NCBI GenBank assembly: GCA_947380905.1
Contig: CANCSS010000008.1
Span: forward strand, 1-64,000
From: Chitinophagaceae bacterium
GTDB taxonomy: Bacteria > Bacteroidota > Bacteroidia > Chitinophagales > Chitinophagaceae
Length of the DNA stretch: 64,000 bases
Direction of reading: 5' to 3'
Shown here: positions 28,474 through 39,006 of the stretch, piece by piece
Layout: every line of letters begins with the position of its first letter
Numbering within the stretch: position 1 is the first letter of the stretch
Program-made: the position numbers and the translations under genes
Notes under the pieces: generated by a model
What the model was told of the DNA's origin: nothing
Databases searched by the model: none
The model's input: the letters and a program-made list of their open reading frames with translations, nothing else

Positions 28474-28477
28474 TTTA

Positions 28478-31341
28478 TTATTTTATAGCAGCATAAATTC
28501 TTTCCTGAATTTTAGACCTCATATTTAAAGCATTGTATACTTTGCTATTTCTAGTGGGGTAAACTCTATTGGATAGAAAAATAAACAACAATTGATTTTC
28601 GGGGTCGGCCCAAACGCAAGTACCAGTAAAGCCAGTATGTCCAAATGTGCTAGGAGAGGCGCTTAAACAAGGGTATGGATCTTTCAAGGTAGCATTGTTT
28701 TTTTCAGGTTTATCAAATCCATATCCTCGGCGACTATTGTTAGTTTGATAGGAAGTGAAAAGATCAACGGTACTTGATTCAAAATAGTTTTTTCCTTCCC
28801 ATTGTCCCTTATTCAACAGCATTAAATATAATTTTGCCAAATCGCTTGTATTGCCAAACAAGCCTGCATGGCCGGCAATGCCACCAAATACCGAAGCGCC
28901 TTCGTCGTGCACCGACCCTTGAATTAATTCGTGGCGATAATAATCGTCTATTTCTGTTGCAGCAATTTTATCTACGCTGGTTTTTTCTAAGGGCAAGAAA
29001 CCAGTTGACTTCATACCTAATGGGCCATAGAAATTTTGAGTGGTGTATTCGTTCAATGACATACCAGAAACTTGTTCAACAATCGCCCCTAAAAAAATAA
29101 AATCATTGTCGCTGTAAACATATTTTCCTGCAGTAGTAATGGGGCTTGCAAGAATCTTGTTTTGAATACTGTCTATCCAACTGTCTAATAAATATTTAGT
29201 TGGCGTAATCATTTTATGATGTGTATTGTCTGGTGTGGCGCTTACCATGCCCGGTATCAATTTACCATCTGTACCTATCAAAAACTCGTAAAATTTAATA
29301 AAAGGAAAGAGGCCTGCTTGGTGTAGGAGTAAATCTTTGAGGGTTATTTTTTCTTTGTCATTGCCTTTTACCCAAGGTAAATAATCGCCAATCGTTTTAT
29401 CGATGGATACTTTTCCTTCTTCTACCAATTTCATGATGGAAACAGTAGTAGCACTTGTTTTAGTCATGGAGGCCAAATCGTATACGGTTTCTAAATCTAC
29501 TTTGGCAGATCCTTCGCCAGCTACATGCCCAAAGGCTTTATTGAAAATTATTTTATTGTTTTTTGCTACTAAAATTTGACAGCCTGGTATGGCTTTCTTT
29601 TCAATGGCGTCTAGGGCAATGGAATCAATAAACATTAATTTATTTGTGTACTCGTTCACTTCCATCTTAGCCGTCGCATTTTTATTTTCTGAACCATATG
29701 CCATTTGATCACTCACTGTTACAGGCAATTGCCCTGTGGCTTGCGTCTTACCTTCTAGCCATTGAAAAGCAGCTTCTTGTGCAAAGCTATTGTCTTCATA
29801 GGCAAATAAAATATTGTCTATATTTTTAAAATTAGCTACCGCGTATGGATTTCCAAATATCAATCGAATCCAATGGTTGGATTGAGTTTCATTTAACAGT
29901 TGGATGATGGAAGCAGGAATCTCGAAATTATTTGCAGGCTTTTTACTGTAATTGTGCAATCCCACTATCACTTTGTCAAATTGGGAAAGACTGTTTTTTA
30001 AATTTGGAAAATTATTGCTGTCCTTGGCGTTGACATAAAATATTTTAGCTTGGTATTTTTCTTCCAAGGCTTTGGTAAGTGTATTGGCTTGCCCTAGGTT
30101 GAAAGCTACGTATGCGATTTTTTTATTGAGTTCAAGATAAGGTAGTGTTACATTGCTTCTTAAAAAAGTCAAAGACTGTTTTGCCATTTGATTTTTTATA
30201 CTCCCTACTGATTTATTTAAATCGGCGATCAGATTGGTGGTATCTACCAAAGTAGATTCACTCAAGCCATATTTATATTTAGCAGCCAATACTTTTTTAA
30301 CACGCGCGTTAATATTTTTTTTGCTTAACCTTCCTGCTCGAATGGCGCTTCTAATTTTTTTAATAGATTTTTCAACGTCTCCTGGTAAGCAAAGCATATC
30401 ATTTCCAGCGATGAGTGCTTGAACAGCAGCTTCGCCTTCTGGAAAATAATTGCTAATGGCTTTCATATCTAAAGCATCCGTAACAGCAAGTCCTTTAAAA
30501 CCCAATTCATTTTTTAGCAAACCATTGATTGCATTTGGTGATAAGGAAGTTGGATAGGTTGTTGTGTTGTCAATACTTGGTACAGACAAATGTGCTATCA
30601 TGACCGACCCAATACCCGCGTCAATTAAAGATTTAAAAGGGGCCAATTCCATGGCATCTAGCTCATTTCTTGTTTTGTTAATGATAGGTAGGTCAAGATG
30701 AGAATCCACCGAAACGTCCCCATGACCTGGAAAATGTTTGGCAGTAGCCATTACGCCATGGTCTTGTAATCCTTTCATATAGGCAAGGCTATGCTGAATA
30801 ACTCTTTCTTTATTTTGTCCAAAGCTGCGATCGTTGATGACAGGATTGGCTGGATTGTTATTAATGTCTGCCACAGGAGCATAGTTGATTTGTATGCCTA
30901 ATCTTTTACATTGCTCAGCCACAGCTTCTCCCATTTGATACATCAATTGTGAAGAAGGGATAGCGCCTAAAGTAAGTTGTCGTGGAAACATCTCGACACT
31001 GTCCAAGCGCATGCCCACTCCCCATTCTGCATCCATGGAAATGAACAAGGGTGTTTTAACCAAGGATTGGTAATAATTGGTTTGAAGTGCTTCTCTAATA
31101 GGGCCTCCTTGAAAAAAACACAAGCCACCAATATTGTATTTTTTAATAATTACACTCAAGCTATCACGTTTATTCTCACTCCAATTGCTATGTGCTCTAA
31201 GCACCATTAATTGTGCAATTTTTTCATCCATTGAGAGAGAAGCAAATTGTTTGCGTACCCAATTTTTTTCTGCAGCACTTTGCCCCATTCCATTTTCGGT
31301 CAGCATAATAACAAGACAAGCCAGTACAATTATTTTTTTCA
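28478..31341 (-). CDS. GH3 beta-N-acetylhexosaminidase fused to a serine hydrolase (class C beta-lactamase-like) domain
   Basis: GH3: TAKHFPGHGDVSVDSHLDLP, KGLAVTDALDMKAI; serine hydrolase: DLASMTKTSATTVSIMKL (SxxK), YSDNDFIFLG (YxN), GHTGFTGTCVWADPE. Likely start at MKKIIVLACL. Confidence 0.9.
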
Positions 31342-31404
31342 TTTTATTTATTTTCGTCATTTGAGTTGATAGCAACCAGGTCCTCTTGCAATTTAAGCAT
31401 AAAA

Positions 31405-31434
31405 AAAAACTTACCATAGATTGCGTAAGTTTTT
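31405..31434. terminator. Bidirectional-looking terminator hairpin
   Basis: AAAAACTTAC / GTAAGTTTTT inverted repeat with A/T tracts on both sides. Confidence 0.7.
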
Positions 31435-31460
31435 TATATAAGTTGTTGGTTGTTATCAGA

Positions 31461-31584
31461 AAAGGCCAGGCAGTGTTACTCTTGCATCATCAAAGGCCAG
31501 GCAGTGTTGCTCTTGCATCAGAAAAGGCCAAGCAGTGTTACTCTTGCATCAGAAAAGGCCAGGCAGTGTTGCTCTTGCATCATC
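31461..31584. repeat. Four tandem copies of a 31-bp repeat
   Basis: Units start at 31461, 31492, 31523, 31554; consensus AAAGGCCAGGCAGTGTT(A/G)CTCTTGCATCA(TC/GA); a partial fifth copy AAAGGCC at 31585. Confidence 0.95.
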
Positions 31585-31590
31585 AAAGGC

Positions 31591-32004
31591 CTATGCCTTT
31601 GATTCTTCTTCTTCATCCACTTCTGGTAAAGTAGGGGTTACTTCGTGCTTTTGTAATTGAGCATACCATTTGATCATTTTTTTCATATCGCTTGGGTAAA
31701 CACGATCAAAGTCCATTTTTGCATACACTTTTTTAAAGTAGGCTTGTACCAACTTAGGGTCTTTGTCATCGGGAAGGGCTTCTTTAGATTTCCCCATAGC
31801 AATGAAAACCTCCGCTAAGAACACATTTTCGTGGGTGGTAAATACTTCAATGCTCTCCAAATGAGAGAATTGGTGGGCTCTAGAACTAATAAATTGAGTA
31901 CTATCGTTTTCTAAAGATTTAGCAATGGCGCCATCACTTTTACTGGTTAGTAATTCAAATAATCCAGACTTGCCAGACACGGAGATCAATTTGCTGTATT
32001 CCAT
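31591..32004 (-). CDS. DUF5606-like conserved protein
   Basis: MEYSKLISVSGKSGLFELLTSKSDGAIAKSLENDSTQFISSRAHQFSHLESIEVFTTHENVFLAEVFIAM pattern; acidic C-terminus. Confidence 0.75.
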   Translation of the reverse strand: MEYSKLISVSGKSGLFELLTSKSDGAIAKSLENDSTQFISSRAHQFSHLESIEVFTTHENVFLAEVFIAMGKSKEALPDDKDPKLVQAYFKKVYAKMDFDRVYPSDMKKMIKWYAQLQKHEVTPTLPEVDEEEESKA

Positions 32005-32068
32005 AAGTTCACTAGGGTTTTTTACGGGCGCAAATTACTGAAAAACACCCAATTTTCGTTTTTTAAAC

Positions 32069-32076
32069 TACCTTTG
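32069..32076 (+). promoter_or_regulatory. Putative -7 promoter element (TACCTTTG)
   Basis: Exact TAnnTTTG match 22 nt before ATG 32099. Confidence 0.5.
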
Positions 32077-32098
32077 TTTATCATTAAAAATTAAGGAT

Positions 32099-33298
32099 AT
32101 GCCAGGATTTGAATTCTTTGGAGCGGAAGAAAAAAAGGAAGTAAATGAGGTCCTAGAGACCGGTATATTAATGCGTTATGGATTTGATGGGCCAAGAAAG
32201 GGTATTTGGAAATCTAAAGAACTGGAACAAGCTATTTGTGCTCAATTTGGAAGCAAGTATGCACAGTTAACCTCTAGCGGTACTGCAGCATTGACCACGG
32301 CGATGGCCTCCTTTGGCATTGGCGCTGGGGATGAAATTATCATGCCTGCTTTTACTTTTGTGGCAAGTTTCGAAGCGGTTTTAAGTGTAGGGGCTATACC
32401 CGTTTTAGTAGATATAGACAATACACTTACTTTGTCACCTGCAGCAGTCAGGGCTGCGATTACTCCTAAAACAAAATGTGTGATGCCTGTGCATATGTGC
32501 GGAAGCATGGCCGATTTAGACGCTTTAAAAAATATTTGCGAAGAACATCATTTGATATTATTGGAAGATGCTTGTCAAAGTATTGGAGGTACTTATAAAG
32601 GAAAAGCACTTGGCACCATTGGTCATGCAGGTACTTTTTCATTTGATTTTGTAAAAACAATTACCTGTGGAGAAGGGGGCGTGGTCATGACCAATGATAA
32701 AGATGTTTACACAAAAGCAGATGGATACACCGATCATGGACATGATCATTTAGGGGTAGACAGAGGTGCCGACTTGCATCCTTTTTTAGGATATAATTTT
32801 AGAATCAGTGAATTGCATGCAGCGGTAGGCTTGGCTCAAATTAGAAAACTAGATCAATTTTTAAGTATTCAAAAAAAGAATCAATCTATTTTAAAATCTT
32901 ATTTGGAGAAAGTGCCCGGCATTGAATTTAGAACCGTTCCTGATCCTGCCGGGGACAGTGGTAGTTTTTTAAGCTGGTTTTTACCCACCCAAACAGCAGC
33001 TGACAAAGTGATTGCAGCTTTTAAAGAAGCAGGCATTTTGCCGGGTAATTTTTATTGGTATGCAAACAACTGGCATTATATTAAAAAGTGGATGCATCTT
33101 AAAAACGGGGACAGCTTAAATAGATTAAACGAGGCACAACAAACTGCCTTACAAAAATTAAGTACTACTTCCTTTGAAAAAAGCGATGCTATTATGAGTA
33201 GGTGTATATCTACCGCCATCAGTTTAACTTGGACCGAAGCGCAAGTGCATGAAAAAGGAGCGCTTTTTTCAACTGTTTTACTAAAAGCCCTTTCTTAA
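32099..33298 (+). CDS. DegT/DnrJ/EryC1/StrS family PLP aminotransferase
   Basis: YAQLTSSGTAALTTAMASFGIGAGDEIIMPAFTFVAS; LLEDACQSIGGTYKGKALGTIGHAGTFSFDFVKTITCGEGGVVMTND. Confidence 0.93.
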   Translation: MPGFEFFGAEEKKEVNEVLETGILMRYGFDGPRKGIWKSKELEQAICAQFGSKYAQLTSSGTAALTTAMASFGIGAGDEIIMPAFTFVASFEAVLSVGAIPVLVDIDNTLTLSPAAVRAAITPKTKCVMPVHMCGSMADLDALKNICEEHHLILLEDACQSIGGTYKGKALGTIGHAGTFSFDFVKTITCGEGGVVMTNDKDVYTKADGYTDHGHDHLGVDRGADLHPFLGYNFRISELHAAVGLAQIRKLDQFLSIQKKNQSILKSYLEKVPGIEFRTVPDPAGDSGSFLSWFLPTQTAADKVIAAFKEAGILPGNFYWYANNWHYIKKWMHLKNGDSLNRLNEAQQTALQKLSTTSFEKSDAIMSRCISTAISLTWTEAQVHEKGALFSTVLLKALS

Positions 33299-33309
33299 AG
33301 TAATCGTTT

Positions 33310-34824
33310 ATGTCATTAGGACAATCCTTGCAACAAAGACAATTACAAAGATTGTCGCCGCAGCAAATACAGCTGATGAAGTTGTTGCAAATTCCCACCG
33401 CGCAAATTGAGCAAAGAATCAAGGAGGAGTTGGAAGAGAATCCAGCATTGGAAATGAATGCAGATTTACTAGAAGGAGACATGGAAAAGTCAGTGGAAGA
33501 AATGAAAGATGATTTATTGGATGGCAGTATGGAAGAAGAAGAGGCGATTCCAGTGGATGAATTTGAAATGAGCAATGAAGAATTAAGCAATTATGATTTT
33601 GACGATGATGGAGAAATTGCCAACTATAAAACAAAGGATGATTATTACCCAGAATTGGACGATGATAAAGTGATTCCGATTAAAGCGGAATTAAGTTTAC
33701 ACGAAATTTTAATGGATCAATTGAGTATGTTGGCTTTGCAAGAACATGATTACAAAATTGCAGAGCAAATTATTGGAAGTTTTGACGATGATGGTTATTT
33801 AAGAAGAGCACTTCAGTCTATCGCAGACGACTTGGCTTTTAAGCAAAGTATGACGGTAGAAGTGGCAGAAATAGAAGCGCTTTTATTAAAAGTGCAACAA
33901 TTTGATCCGCCTGGTATTGGCGCTAGAAATTTACAAGAATGCTTGCTGCTGCAATTAAAAAGAAAAAAACAAGAAGCTGGCGAAGTAGACGCAGATACTA
34001 TTATAGCCATTAACATTATTGAAAAATATTTTGAAGAGTTTACTCGCAAGCATTATGATAAAATACAAAAGAGTTTACATTTAGACGATGTTCAAATTAA
34101 AAAAGTACTTCATCAGATCATTTCTCTCAATCCTAAGCCGGGCGCTGAAACGGGTCATATGAGTGAAGCAGATAAATACATTACACCCGATTTTACGGTA
34201 TTAATTAGCAATGCAAAATTAGAATTGACTTTAAATAGTCGAAATGCACCTCCCTTAGTGATTAGTGATGATTACAAATTAATGTTAAAAGAATATGACA
34301 GAGGCAACAAACAAGATAAGTCACAAAAGGAAGCCGTATTCTTTTTAAAACAAAAAATTGATGCAGCTAAATGGTTTATTGAGATGATTTTACAAAGGCA
34401 ACAAACCTTACTAAAAACAATGAATGCAATTTTAACACATCAGGAAGCTTTTTTTATGAGTGGGGACACTACTAAATTAAGGCCGATGATATTAAAAGAC
34501 ATTGCCGAAAAAACAAATTTAGATGTGTCTACAGTGAGTAGGGTAGCCAATAGTAAATATGTTCAAACTGAATTTGGGACTTTTTTATTGAAATATTTTT
34601 TTAGCGAATCATTGACTACCGATTCGGGGGAGGAAGTAAGTACCAAAGAGGTTAAAGCAATTTTAGAAGAGTTATTAGAATCAGAAGACAAGCATAAGCC
34701 ATTGAGTGATGATGAATTAACAGACCAATTACAAGAAAAAGGATATAATATTGCTAGAAGGACGGTGGCAAAATACAGAGAACAATTAAACATTCCAGTA
34801 GCTAGATTAAGAAAAGAACTCTAG
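33310..34824 (+). CDS. rpoN: RNA polymerase sigma-54 factor
   Basis: QRLSPQQIQLMKLLQIPTAQIEQRIKEELEENPALE; DVSTVSRVANSKYVQTEFGTFLLKYFFSE; RPON box ARRTVAKYREQLNIPVARLRKEL. Confidence 0.96.
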   Translation: MSLGQSLQQRQLQRLSPQQIQLMKLLQIPTAQIEQRIKEELEENPALEMNADLLEGDMEKSVEEMKDDLLDGSMEEEEAIPVDEFEMSNEELSNYDFDDDGEIANYKTKDDYYPELDDDKVIPIKAELSLHEILMDQLSMLALQEHDYKIAEQIIGSFDDDGYLRRALQSIADDLAFKQSMTVEVAEIEALLLKVQQFDPPGIGARNLQECLLLQLKRKKQEAGEVDADTIIAINIIEKYFEEFTRKHYDKIQKSLHLDDVQIKKVLHQIISLNPKPGAETGHMSEADKYITPDFTVLISNAKLELTLNSRNAPPLVISDDYKLMLKEYDRGNKQDKSQKEAVFFLKQKIDAAKWFIEMILQRQQTLLKTMNAILTHQEAFFMSGDTTKLRPMILKDIAEKTNLDVSTVSRVANSKYVQTEFGTFLLKYFFSESLTTDSGEEVSTKEVKAILEELLESEDKHKPLSDDELTDQLQEKGYNIARRTVAKYREQLNIPVARLRKEL

Positions 34825-34841
34825 TTAAAATTAAATATTAC

Positions 34842-35480
34842 ATGGAAAATAAATCCCCCAAGCCACTTAGCTATATTGCCAATGCCATTTCCTATGTATT
34901 TCATCCTTTATTTATACCTACTTATTTTTTTATCTACTTAATGTATTTGGTGCCTTTTGAATTTGTGGGCATTACCGACTGGCAATTAAAATTAAAGCTG
35001 TTTAGTGTTTTTTGGCTCACTGCTTTTTTCCCAGCTTTTGCGGTATTTCTATTATGGAGATTGAAGCTGAGTGATAGTATTTTTTTACGTACCCGAAAAG
35101 AACGCATTATACCTTATGTCATTACCATGTTTTTTTATTGGTGGATGTATTATTTAAGTAGAAATTTCACGGATCAGCCTTTGGCATTAAAGTATTTTTA
35201 TTTTGGTATATTTATTGCCAGCGCCATTGGGTTAACTGTAAACAACTTTATAAAAGTAAGTTTACATGCGATGGGTGTAAGTGGCTTGCTGATGGCTGTT
35301 GTCTTAGTGGGGTTTTATTATCCAGTGAATAATTTAGGCTGGATTTTGATGGCTATTGTAACAACTGCTTTGGTGGTAAGCGCAAGAATGGTGGTAAGTG
35401 ATCATACCAAAAATGAATTAATCGTTGGGTTCGCAATTGGGGTGCTTACACAAGTGGCAGCCTTTATATGGGTAATATAA
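34842..35480 (+). CDS. Hypothetical integral membrane protein (possibly PAP2-like)
   Basis: Multiple hydrophobic segments; SDHTKNELIVGFAIGVLTQ near the C-terminus. Confidence 0.6.
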   Translation: MENKSPKPLSYIANAISYVFHPLFIPTYFFIYLMYLVPFEFVGITDWQLKLKLFSVFWLTAFFPAFAVFLLWRLKLSDSIFLRTRKERIIPYVITMFFYWWMYYLSRNFTDQPLALKYFYFGIFIASAIGLTVNNFIKVSLHAMGVSGLLMAVVLVGFYYPVNNLGWILMAIVTTALVVSARMVVSDHTKNELIVGFAIGVLTQVAAFIWVI

Positions 35481-35495
35481 TTTAAATAAAAGTTT

Positions 35496-37814
35496 ATGTG
35501 GCAAAGACTTGGTCAATTTATAGTTAGATACAAGGTAGCATCACTCCTAGTATTGGGTCTGGTTACTTTGATCATGGGCTACTTTGCCATACAAATAAAA
35601 TTGAGTTATGAATTTACCAAAGCCATACCCGAAGACAATCCTAAATTTATTATATATAAAAACTTTGTCAAGAAGTTTGGGGTAGACGGAACTACTGTTG
35701 TGGTTGGTATTCAGACAGACAGTATGTACACCAAATCTGTTTTTAATGCTGTTTACAAATTACATCAATCTTTAAAGCAAATCCCAGGAGTAACCGAAGT
35801 GCTTAGCTTGCCTTATGTGTATACCATTTCTAAAGATAGTACGCAAGCTAAATTTATTCCACACAAAATTTTTAATGCCCCTTATAATAATGATTCTGTT
35901 TTAAATAAGGATAAAATAATAATTGAACAACTCCCTTTTTACAAAAATTTATTGTACAACCCTGCTAGTCATGCTTATATTATGGCAGTAAGTTTTAACC
36001 CAGACTCAATTAATAGTGCAGCGAGGTCGCATATTATTTCAATGCTCCAAACTAAGTTGGATACCTTTGCACATTCCACTAACTTGGTGGTTCATATAAG
36101 TGGCTTGCCTTTTATTAGAACTATTTTGGCCGATCGAATAAAAAAAGAAATGGTTTGGTTTTTAATTGGCTCCTTGTTATTGTCTGCTATTACTTTAATG
36201 CTATTTTTTAGGTCTATCTCCGCAACACTGCTAAGTTTGTCGGTAGTAGTCATGGGTGTTATATGGAGCTTTGGGACCATGGTTTTAATGGGGCAAAAAA
36301 TTACACTACTCACTGCATTGATACCCCCATTGATTGTAGTGATTGGCATTCCCAATTGTATTTACTTTTTAAATAAGTACCACACTTCCTATAAAGAGAC
36401 CCAAAATAAAGAGCAAGCCATCGTACAAATGGTAAGTAGAATGGGTATTGTCACCTTATTTTGTAATATTACTGCTGCCATTGGCTTTTTTGTTTTTGCA
36501 TTTACAAAAAGCCCTTTGTTAAAAGAATTCGGATGGGTATCTGGGCTCAATATCATGGCTTTATTTTTTATAAGTTTATTTTTCATACCTCCAATGCTAA
36601 CTTATTTACAAGCACCGCAACCGAAGCATGTAAAATATTTAGACAACAAATACTTAGAACGCATCTTGGTTAAAATAGAAAACTGGACTTTTAATCATAC
36701 CAAATCGGTTTTTGCTATAGCGCTGATACTGGTTGTTATTTCTTTGGTAGGACTGACGCATATTAAAAAGGAAGCGTTTATTGTGGATGACCTACCCAAA
36801 AAAGACATGCTGTATACCGATTTAAAATGGTTTGAAAAAGAAGGGGGTGGCGTGATGCCATTAGAAATTATAGTGGATACCAAAAAGAGAAATGGTTTAA
36901 TCAAAAGCATACATCCTCTGGAAGACATTGAATCATTAAATAAATATTTGAGAGAGCAGCCTGAGCTAGGCAAACCCATTGGTTTATTAGAGGGCATTAA
37001 ATTTGCGAAACAAGCTTTTTATGATGGGGATAGCCTTGCTTATGCTGTTCCTACTGCTACGGAGATGGCATTTATAGCACCCTACTTACAGTTTAACAAA
37101 CCTGCTACAGGTGTTGCTACAGGGCCAGCGCAATTGCTCAGTAAATTCATTGACAAGGATAAGAGCCAAACAAGAATAAGCGTCAACATGAAAGATATTG
37201 GGAGCGCGCAATTGCCCATTTTCTTAAATAAGCTGGATAGTGCCACCCAATCTATTTTTGATAGCAGTAAATATCATATTCAAGTCACTGGATCGAGTGT
37301 AACTTTTTTAGAGGGAAGTAATTTTATTATACGCGGGTTAGGAGAGTCTATATTTTGGGCTTTTTTATTGATTGCTTTTTGTATGTTATTTTTATTTAGA
37401 TCTTTTCCTATTTTGATGTGCTCTTTAGTGCCGAATATAGTGCCTTTATTAATTACAGCTGGCATCATGGGTTGGGTGGGAGTGTCTTTAAAACCATCTA
37501 CTGTATTGGTTTTTAGCGTAGCATTGGGTATCGCCATCGATGTCACGATTCGATTTCTAATCAATTACAAACAAGAATTGCCTCGCTTAAACAATCAAGT
37601 AAATATCACTTTGGCGCAAACAATCAAACATACAGGTATCAGTATTATTTACACCTCCATGGTATTGGTGGCAGGGTTTGTAATTTTTTGTTTTAGTGAT
37701 TTTGGAGGTACCAAAGCCTTAGGGTGGCTTACTTCTTTAACTTTAGTGGTAAGTACTTTTACCAATTTAATTTTATTACCTGCTTTAATTAAGACCTTTA
37801 TAAAGCAAAAATAA
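35496..37814 (+). CDS. MMPL/RND-family transporter
   Basis: 772 aa with two TM blocks separated by soluble loops; SVALGIAIDVTIRFLINYKQEL and duplicated GIPNCIYFLNKYH region. Confidence 0.88.
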   Translation: MWQRLGQFIVRYKVASLLVLGLVTLIMGYFAIQIKLSYEFTKAIPEDNPKFIIYKNFVKKFGVDGTTVVVGIQTDSMYTKSVFNAVYKLHQSLKQIPGVTEVLSLPYVYTISKDSTQAKFIPHKIFNAPYNNDSVLNKDKIIIEQLPFYKNLLYNPASHAYIMAVSFNPDSINSAARSHIISMLQTKLDTFAHSTNLVVHISGLPFIRTILADRIKKEMVWFLIGSLLLSAITLMLFFRSISATLLSLSVVVMGVIWSFGTMVLMGQKITLLTALIPPLIVVIGIPNCIYFLNKYHTSYKETQNKEQAIVQMVSRMGIVTLFCNITAAIGFFVFAFTKSPLLKEFGWVSGLNIMALFFISLFFIPPMLTYLQAPQPKHVKYLDNKYLERILVKIENWTFNHTKSVFAIALILVVISLVGLTHIKKEAFIVDDLPKKDMLYTDLKWFEKEGGGVMPLEIIVDTKKRNGLIKSIHPLEDIESLNKYLREQPELGKPIGLLEGIKFAKQAFYDGDSLAYAVPTATEMAFIAPYLQFNKPATGVATGPAQLLSKFIDKDKSQTRISVNMKDIGSAQLPIFLNKLDSATQSIFDSSKYHIQVTGSSVTFLEGSNFIIRGLGESIFWAFLLIAFCMLFLFRSFPILMCSLVPNIVPLLITAGIMGWVGVSLKPSTVLVFSVALGIAIDVTIRFLINYKQELPRLNNQVNITLAQTIKHTGISIIYTSMVLVAGFVIFCFSDFGGTKALGWLTSLTLVVSTFTNLILLPALIKTFIKQK

Positions 37815-37834
37815 AAGAGTAAAAATTAAATATT

Positions 37835-38971
37835 TTAACGCAATACAGCAGCCAAAGTGTCTTGTAATGCTTGTCCCCTTAATTCTTTCGCAATAATTTT
37901 TCCAGTAGGATCAATCAATACATTAAAAGGAATGCCTTCAAATTGGTAAGTGCCCACTACAATACTTTCCCATTTTTTTAGATCGCTTATATGCTGCCAA
38001 TTTAATTTATCATGTTGAATGGCTTCTATCCAATTGGCTTTATTGTCATCTAAAGAAACCCCAAGTACCGTGAAATTCTTTTTCTTGTATTTTTCATAAG
38101 CAGCTACCACATTTGGATTTTCTCCTCTACATGGACCACACCAGCTTGCCCAAAAATCAACCAAAACATATTTACCTTTTAAATTACTTAAGGAAATAAT
38201 TTTTCCATTGGGGTCGGCCAATGCAATTTCAGGTGCCATCGTACCAATACCAATAGAGGTAGTTTTTGTATTGGATTGCACTTGCGTGTTTAGTAAAGCC
38301 ACAAATTGTACCAACGGGGCTGCTTTTGTTTTTTCTGCAGCTGCTTTAGCCAAAGCCAATACCTTGGCTCCTTCCATGGATCTTAAACTTAAGCCCAATA
38401 TATAATAAATAATAGCAGGGCTTGTGGCATTGGTAATATTATTTTCTACAAAATTATTTAAATCAATTATTTTTTCATTTTTTTGCTTTTGCAACCAGTA
38501 GATGCTGCTGTCTTTTCCATTTTGTTTTTGTAAGGCATCTAAATTATAGAAGGTGGCAAATAGGGAAGAGTCTTTTTTACGATATTGCTTTAAAAAATTA
38601 AGCATGTCGTTCGTGTTTTTAGAACCTTTTACCACATAAGATTGATAATTATCAGCGTCTGCATTGATTTGTATATTTTCTTCATCATTGATAAATATGA
38701 TTTCTAAATCTTTTTCAGTGGCCAATCTATAAATGCCTTCTTGCTTGGCTATGAATCTAAATGCATAATTGCCATCCTTGTCTAAGGTAATGGAATCTAG
38801 CGTTACAATAGGTTTCCCACCATAAGGCACTTCTTGTAGCATTAATTTATTGAGGCCTGCATGTACTATTTTTCCGGTGACTGAGAAAGTGGCTTCATTG
38901 GATTTAGGTTTACACCCCACTATTAGGATAAGAGTACTTAATAAAACTGTTGAAATAATTTTTATAGACAT
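37835..38971 (-). CDS. TlpA-family thiol:disulfide oxidoreductase lipoprotein with DUF4369-like N-terminus
   Basis: Lipobox ILIVGCK; KYVLVDFWASWCGPCRGENPNVVAAYEKYKKKNFTVLGVSLDD. Confidence 0.92.
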   Translation of the reverse strand: MSIKIISTVLLSTLILIVGCKPKSNEATFSVTGKIVHAGLNKLMLQEVPYGGKPIVTLDSITLDKDGNYAFRFIAKQEGIYRLATEKDLEIIFINDEENIQINADADNYQSYVVKGSKNTNDMLNFLKQYRKKDSSLFATFYNLDALQKQNGKDSSIYWLQKQKNEKIIDLNNFVENNITNATSPAIIYYILGLSLRSMEGAKVLALAKAAAEKTKAAPLVQFVALLNTQVQSNTKTTSIGIGTMAPEIALADPNGKIISLSNLKGKYVLVDFWASWCGPCRGENPNVVAAYEKYKKKNFTVLGVSLDDNKANWIEAIQHDKLNWQHISDLKKWESIVVGTYQFEGIPFNVLIDPTGKIIAKELRGQALQDTLAAVLR

Positions 38972-39006
38972 ACTTTAATTTTTTTGAATCGATTTATTGA
39001 ATAGGC

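Noticed and set aside
31461-31584. Possible CRISPR array
   Set aside because: Units are directly contiguous with no unique spacers and no cas genes are nearby; this is a simple tandem repeat.
31386-31634. 82-aa ORF across the tandem repeat (MQFKHKKKLTIDCVSF...HHQRPMPLILLLHPLLVK)
   Set aside because: It arises from the 31-bp repeat, overlaps a terminator hairpin and runs antisense into the DUF5606 gene; repeat period is out of frame, so no coding selection is apparent.
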